Position numbers and translations under genes: made by a program
Shown here: piece by piece, positions 61,837 to 64,000 of the stretch
Numbering within the stretch: the stretch's first letter is position 1
How the letters are laid out: the number at the start of each line of letters is the position of its first letter
Assembly: GCF_000721605.1 (NCBI RefSeq)
Contig: NZ_JOIZ01000010.1
Location: 214,541-278,540, forward strand
Direction of reading: 5' to 3'
Length of the DNA: 64,000 nt
DNA from: Streptomyces sp. NRRL S-37
GTDB taxonomy: Bacteria; Actinomycetota; Actinomycetes; Streptomycetales; Streptomycetaceae
The notes under the pieces: generated by a model
The model's database searches: none
Told to the model about the DNA's origin: nothing
What the model saw: the letters and a program-made list of their open reading frames with translations, nothing else

Positions 61837-63642
61837 ATGCTCAGTGACGGCACAGCGCGGGACCGGACCATCGCGCAGGCGCGCCTGAGGTTCCTCGAGG
61901 ACGCGGAACTGCCCGCGGCGATCGTGCCCGAGGGCATCCTCAACTCCTGGCAGCGTTCCAAGTACCTGGGGATCGGCACGGACGAGGTGGTCGTCCCCTA
62001 CCAGCCGGACTACGACCGGGAGAGCCGCCTGGTACGCGCCGCCACGCCGGTCCTGGACCGGCTGGAGCAGGCACTGGCGGGCTCGGACGCCTGTGTGATC
62101 GTGACGGACCGCAACGGCTGGGTACGCGATCGCCGCGTCGGCGAGGAACGGCTCTCGGCGCACCTGGACCGGGTCCATCTGGCGCCCGGCTTCAACTACG
62201 CCGAACAGTTCGTCGGCACGAACGGCATCGGGGTCGCCCTCGAGGAGCGCCGGCCCAACGTGGTGCTGGGCACCGAGCACTTCAACGAACGCCTGCAGAA
62301 CGTCTCCTGCGCCGCCGCCCCGATCCGCAACCCGGTCACCGGACGGGTCGAGGGAGCCATGAACCTGACCTGCTGGAACGGCCCGGCACGCGCCCTCATG
62401 GCAGCCCTGGTGCAGGAAGCCGTCGACGACGTCGAGCGCGTGATGTACGAGTCCAGCAGCGCGCACCAGCGCGCCCTACTGGAGGCGTTCCAGCAGGTCA
62501 CCCACTACGGCGACCGGCCGGTGCTGTGCCTCGGCCAGGACCTCGTACTCGCCAACACCGCGGCCTCGGCCAGGCTCGACGGCGACGACCACCGGCTGCT
62601 GCACGAGGCCGCCGCCGAGCTCGGGCACGCGCCACGCGCCCGGAAGGAGGTGCGGTTGACCGGCGGGGAGACCGTCCTCATGCGGTGCCGCCAGGTCGAC
62701 AGCCCGGCGGGTGCGGCCGGATACCTGCTGGAGCTGGCCTTCACCGACCGCCCCTGCGCCCAGAACCCCACCGGCGCCGGCCCCCGCTCCCGTGAGGACC
62801 GGGACGCGACCCGGCCGTGGCCGCTGCCGGGCCTGGCCGGCACACACCCGGCGTGGAACGCCGTCTCCCGCACGGTGTCGCGCTGCGCCCGCGAGCGGAC
62901 GCCGCTCCTGATCCACGGCGAGACCGGGACGGGGAAGTCCGCGCTGGTCCGTGCCGCGCACGCGCTGACCGGGGCGGCCTCGGCACCCGTCGTCGTGGAC
63001 GCCGCGGCCCCCGGCGCCGCCGAGACCGGGGACGACCTGTCGGCCGCCCTGCGCGCGGCGCCCACCGGACCGGGCCGCGCCCTGGTCCTGCGGAACGTGG
63101 ACGCGGTGGCCCCCGGGCAGGGGCCCGCCGTCGCCCGGGCGCTGGACGCCGCGGCGACACAGGGCACCTGGGTCGTGGGCACGCTCCACCGCGCACCGGG
63201 CGTACCGGAGCCGCTGCGGCACTGCTTCCTCGAAGCGGCGGCGGTACCCGCCCTGCGGCACCGCCTCACGGACCTCCCGGCCCTGATCGACTGCCTGCTG
63301 CGACGCGTCGGCGCGGGCGTGGAATGCGCCCCGGAGGTCCTGCCGCTGCTGCGCCGGCACGACTGGCCCGGCAACGTCCGTCAACTGGGTTCCGTCCTGA
63401 GCAAGGCCGCAGCGGGCCGCCGTACGTACCGGATCGAGCTGCACGACCTGCCGCCGTCCCTGCACAGCACGGGCGGCCGGTCCCTGAGCGCCTGGGAGGC
63501 GTCCGAGCGCGACACCCTGGTCCAGGCCCTGCTGGAGGCGGACGGCAACAAACTGCTCGCGGCCCAGCGGCTCGGCATCTCCCGTACGACGATCTACCGC
63601 AAGATGCGGGCCTACGGCATCACGCTCCCCGTACGCCGCTGA
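61837..63642 (+). CDS. GAF-AAA-Fis regulator (AcoR/MimR-like)
   Basis: 601 residues. N-terminal sensory region about 20-200 with a GAF-like core (ACVIVTDRNGWVRDRR, GFNYAEQFVGTNGIGVALEERRP). ATPase region about 330-530 with Walker A HGETGTGKSALV and the WPGNVRQLGSVLSKA segment. C-terminal Fis HTH LLEADGNKLLAAQRLGISRTTIYRKM. The sigma-54 contact loop GAFTGA is missing and the Walker B region (ALVLRNVDAV) is degenerate, consistent with actinobacterial relatives that work without sigma-54. It should activate the divergent SDR/amidohydrolase/ADH operon. Confidence 0.9.
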   Translation: MLSDGTARDRTIAQARLRFLEDAELPAAIVPEGILNSWQRSKYLGIGTDEVVVPYQPDYDRESRLVRAATPVLDRLEQALAGSDACVIVTDRNGWVRDRRVGEERLSAHLDRVHLAPGFNYAEQFVGTNGIGVALEERRPNVVLGTEHFNERLQNVSCAAAPIRNPVTGRVEGAMNLTCWNGPARALMAALVQEAVDDVERVMYESSSAHQRALLEAFQQVTHYGDRPVLCLGQDLVLANTAASARLDGDDHRLLHEAAAELGHAPRARKEVRLTGGETVLMRCRQVDSPAGAAGYLLELAFTDRPCAQNPTGAGPRSREDRDATRPWPLPGLAGTHPAWNAVSRTVSRCARERTPLLIHGETGTGKSALVRAAHALTGAASAPVVVDAAAPGAAETGDDLSAALRAAPTGPGRALVLRNVDAVAPGQGPAVARALDAAATQGTWVVGTLHRAPGVPEPLRHCFLEAAAVPALRHRLTDLPALIDCLLRRVGAGVECAPEVLPLLRRHDWPGNVRQLGSVLSKAAAGRRTYRIELHDLPPSLHSTGGRSLSAWEASERDTLVQALLEADGNKLLAAQRLGISRTTIYRKMRAYGITLPVRR

Positions 63643-63734
63643 GACGGGCCGGGACGGGCGGATTCGACGTCGACGCCGGGGGTGTACACCCGGGGTGGAG
63701 ATTCGGCCGTTCATCGGGTCTCTCCTTCGTGGAT

Positions 63735-63756
63735 ACCCCTGCCTTCAGGCAGGGGT
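63735..63756. repeat. Hairpin at the end of an IS200/IS605-type element
   Basis: ACCCCTGCCT (63735-63744) and AGGCAGGGGT (63747-63756) pair perfectly with TC between them. A second, imperfect C/G hairpin follows at about 63762-63783. Subterminal hairpins of this type are the recognition structures at the ends of IS200/IS605 elements. The tnpB start lies about 140 bp downstream. Confidence 0.65.
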
Positions 63757-63894
63757 GGGGGTACCTCCCGCTTGCGGGGGAGAAACGAAGCTCCTGCGGA
63801 GCAGGGAAGGAAAAGCCGGTTCGCCGCGGGTGGACCGGTGTCCACCCTCAACCGCCCGCACTCCGTCACAAACTGATGCAGTAGTATGTGAGCC

Positions 63895-64000
63895 GTGAAG
63901 ACCACCCACGTGAAGCGGGCGTTCAAGTACCGCTTCTATCCGACCGACGCGCAGGCAGCCGAGCTGTCGCGCACGTTCGGCTGCGTGCGGAAGGTCTACA
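63895..64000 (+). CDS. TnpB-like (IS605 OrfB) nuclease/transposon protein, N-terminal fragment
   Basis: GTG 63895 opens VKTTHVKRAFKYRFYPT, then AQAAELSRTFGCVRKVY, the conserved start of TnpB (FxYRxYPxxxQ...LxxTFGxxRxxYN). The remainder, including the RuvC motifs, lies beyond the right edge. No tnpA is visible upstream, so it may be a tnpB-only element. Confidence 0.85.
   Translation, partial: MKTTHVKRAFKYRFYPTDAQAAELSRTFGCVRKVY

Noticed and set aside
1..64000. tRNA, rRNA or CRISPR arrays
   Set aside because: I saw no cloverleaf-like CCA-end sequences, rRNA motifs or regularly spaced repeats, though weak RNAs could be missed by eye.

Overview
The window is very GC-rich, with dense, often overlapping genes (ATGA/GTGA junctions), frequent GTG and TTG starts, and typical actinomycete families (gamma-butyrolactone synthase and receptor, DUF2243, CtaG, XRE-TPR regulators). 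It most probably comes from a Streptomyces chromosome.

Region A (1-30517) is a biosynthetic gene cluster cut by the left edge. A leftward operon from 8344 encodes an aldehyde dehydrogenase-fold enzyme, a VlmH-like flavin N-hydroxylase, a class III aminotransferase, an SRPBCC protein, a small membrane protein, a flavin reductase, a VlmB-like di-iron oxygenase, a FabH-like synthase, an ACP and the start of a FabF-like synthase. A rightward operon from 8495 encodes an ACP, a KS-AT-DH*-ER*-KR-ACP polyketide synthase, an acyl-CoA ligase, a luciferase-like oxidoreductase and a thioesterase. P450, MFS, alpha/beta-hydrolase, lipid-kinase-like (VlmJ-type), SnoaL-like and MmgE/PrpD (VlmK-type) genes follow. 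The combination of VlmH, VlmR, VlmB, VlmJ and VlmK types recalls valanimycin biosynthesis, so I infer an alkyl-azoxy product of the elaiomycin/jietacin/azodyrecin kind, in which a PKS/FAS-made chain is converted to an amine, N-hydroxylated, N-N coupled, oxidised and dehydrated. Seryl-transfer genes (VlmA/VlmL types) are not in view and may lie left of base 1. Control is layered. A gamma-butyrolactone synthase, two TetR receptors and two ARE-like palindromes lie at 25.8-28.5 kb, and four promoters carry heptamer repeats with 11-bp period placed 8 bp from a -10, the layout of SARP activator sites.

Region B (about 30.5-42.1 kb) looks like a defence island bordered by decayed ISL3 and IS3 transposase pieces and by a frameshifted gene. 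A leftward six-gene, mostly start/stop-overlapping operon encodes a nucleotidyltransferase-like protein, a DGxHR (ParB-like) protein, a Nudix-like protein, a class III nucleotide cyclase, a cupin-like protein and a PycTM-type membrane effector. This is a Pycsar-like system with four extra genes. Divergent from it are an XRE-TPR regulator and a TIR-STAND-TPR protein.

Region C (42.4-57.9 kb) holds accessory and metabolic genes: DUF2243 plus CtaG, a broken LysE transporter, an RHH-Doc toxin-antitoxin pair with a perfect operator palindrome, a membrane-tailed SDR, a large FAD/FeS oxidase, GH15, enolase-superfamily and pyruvate-oxidase-like genes, a PPOX-fold protein, a divergent ArsR/MFS pair and a small ABM protein.

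Region D (57.9-63.6 kb) resembles the accessory half of a soluble di-iron monooxygenase operon (Zn alcohol dehydrogenase, DUF59/MIP18 protein, amidohydrolase, SDR and a divergent MimR/AcoR-like regulator) but has no hydroxylase or GroEL genes. The right edge cuts a TnpB gene of an IS200/IS605-type element.
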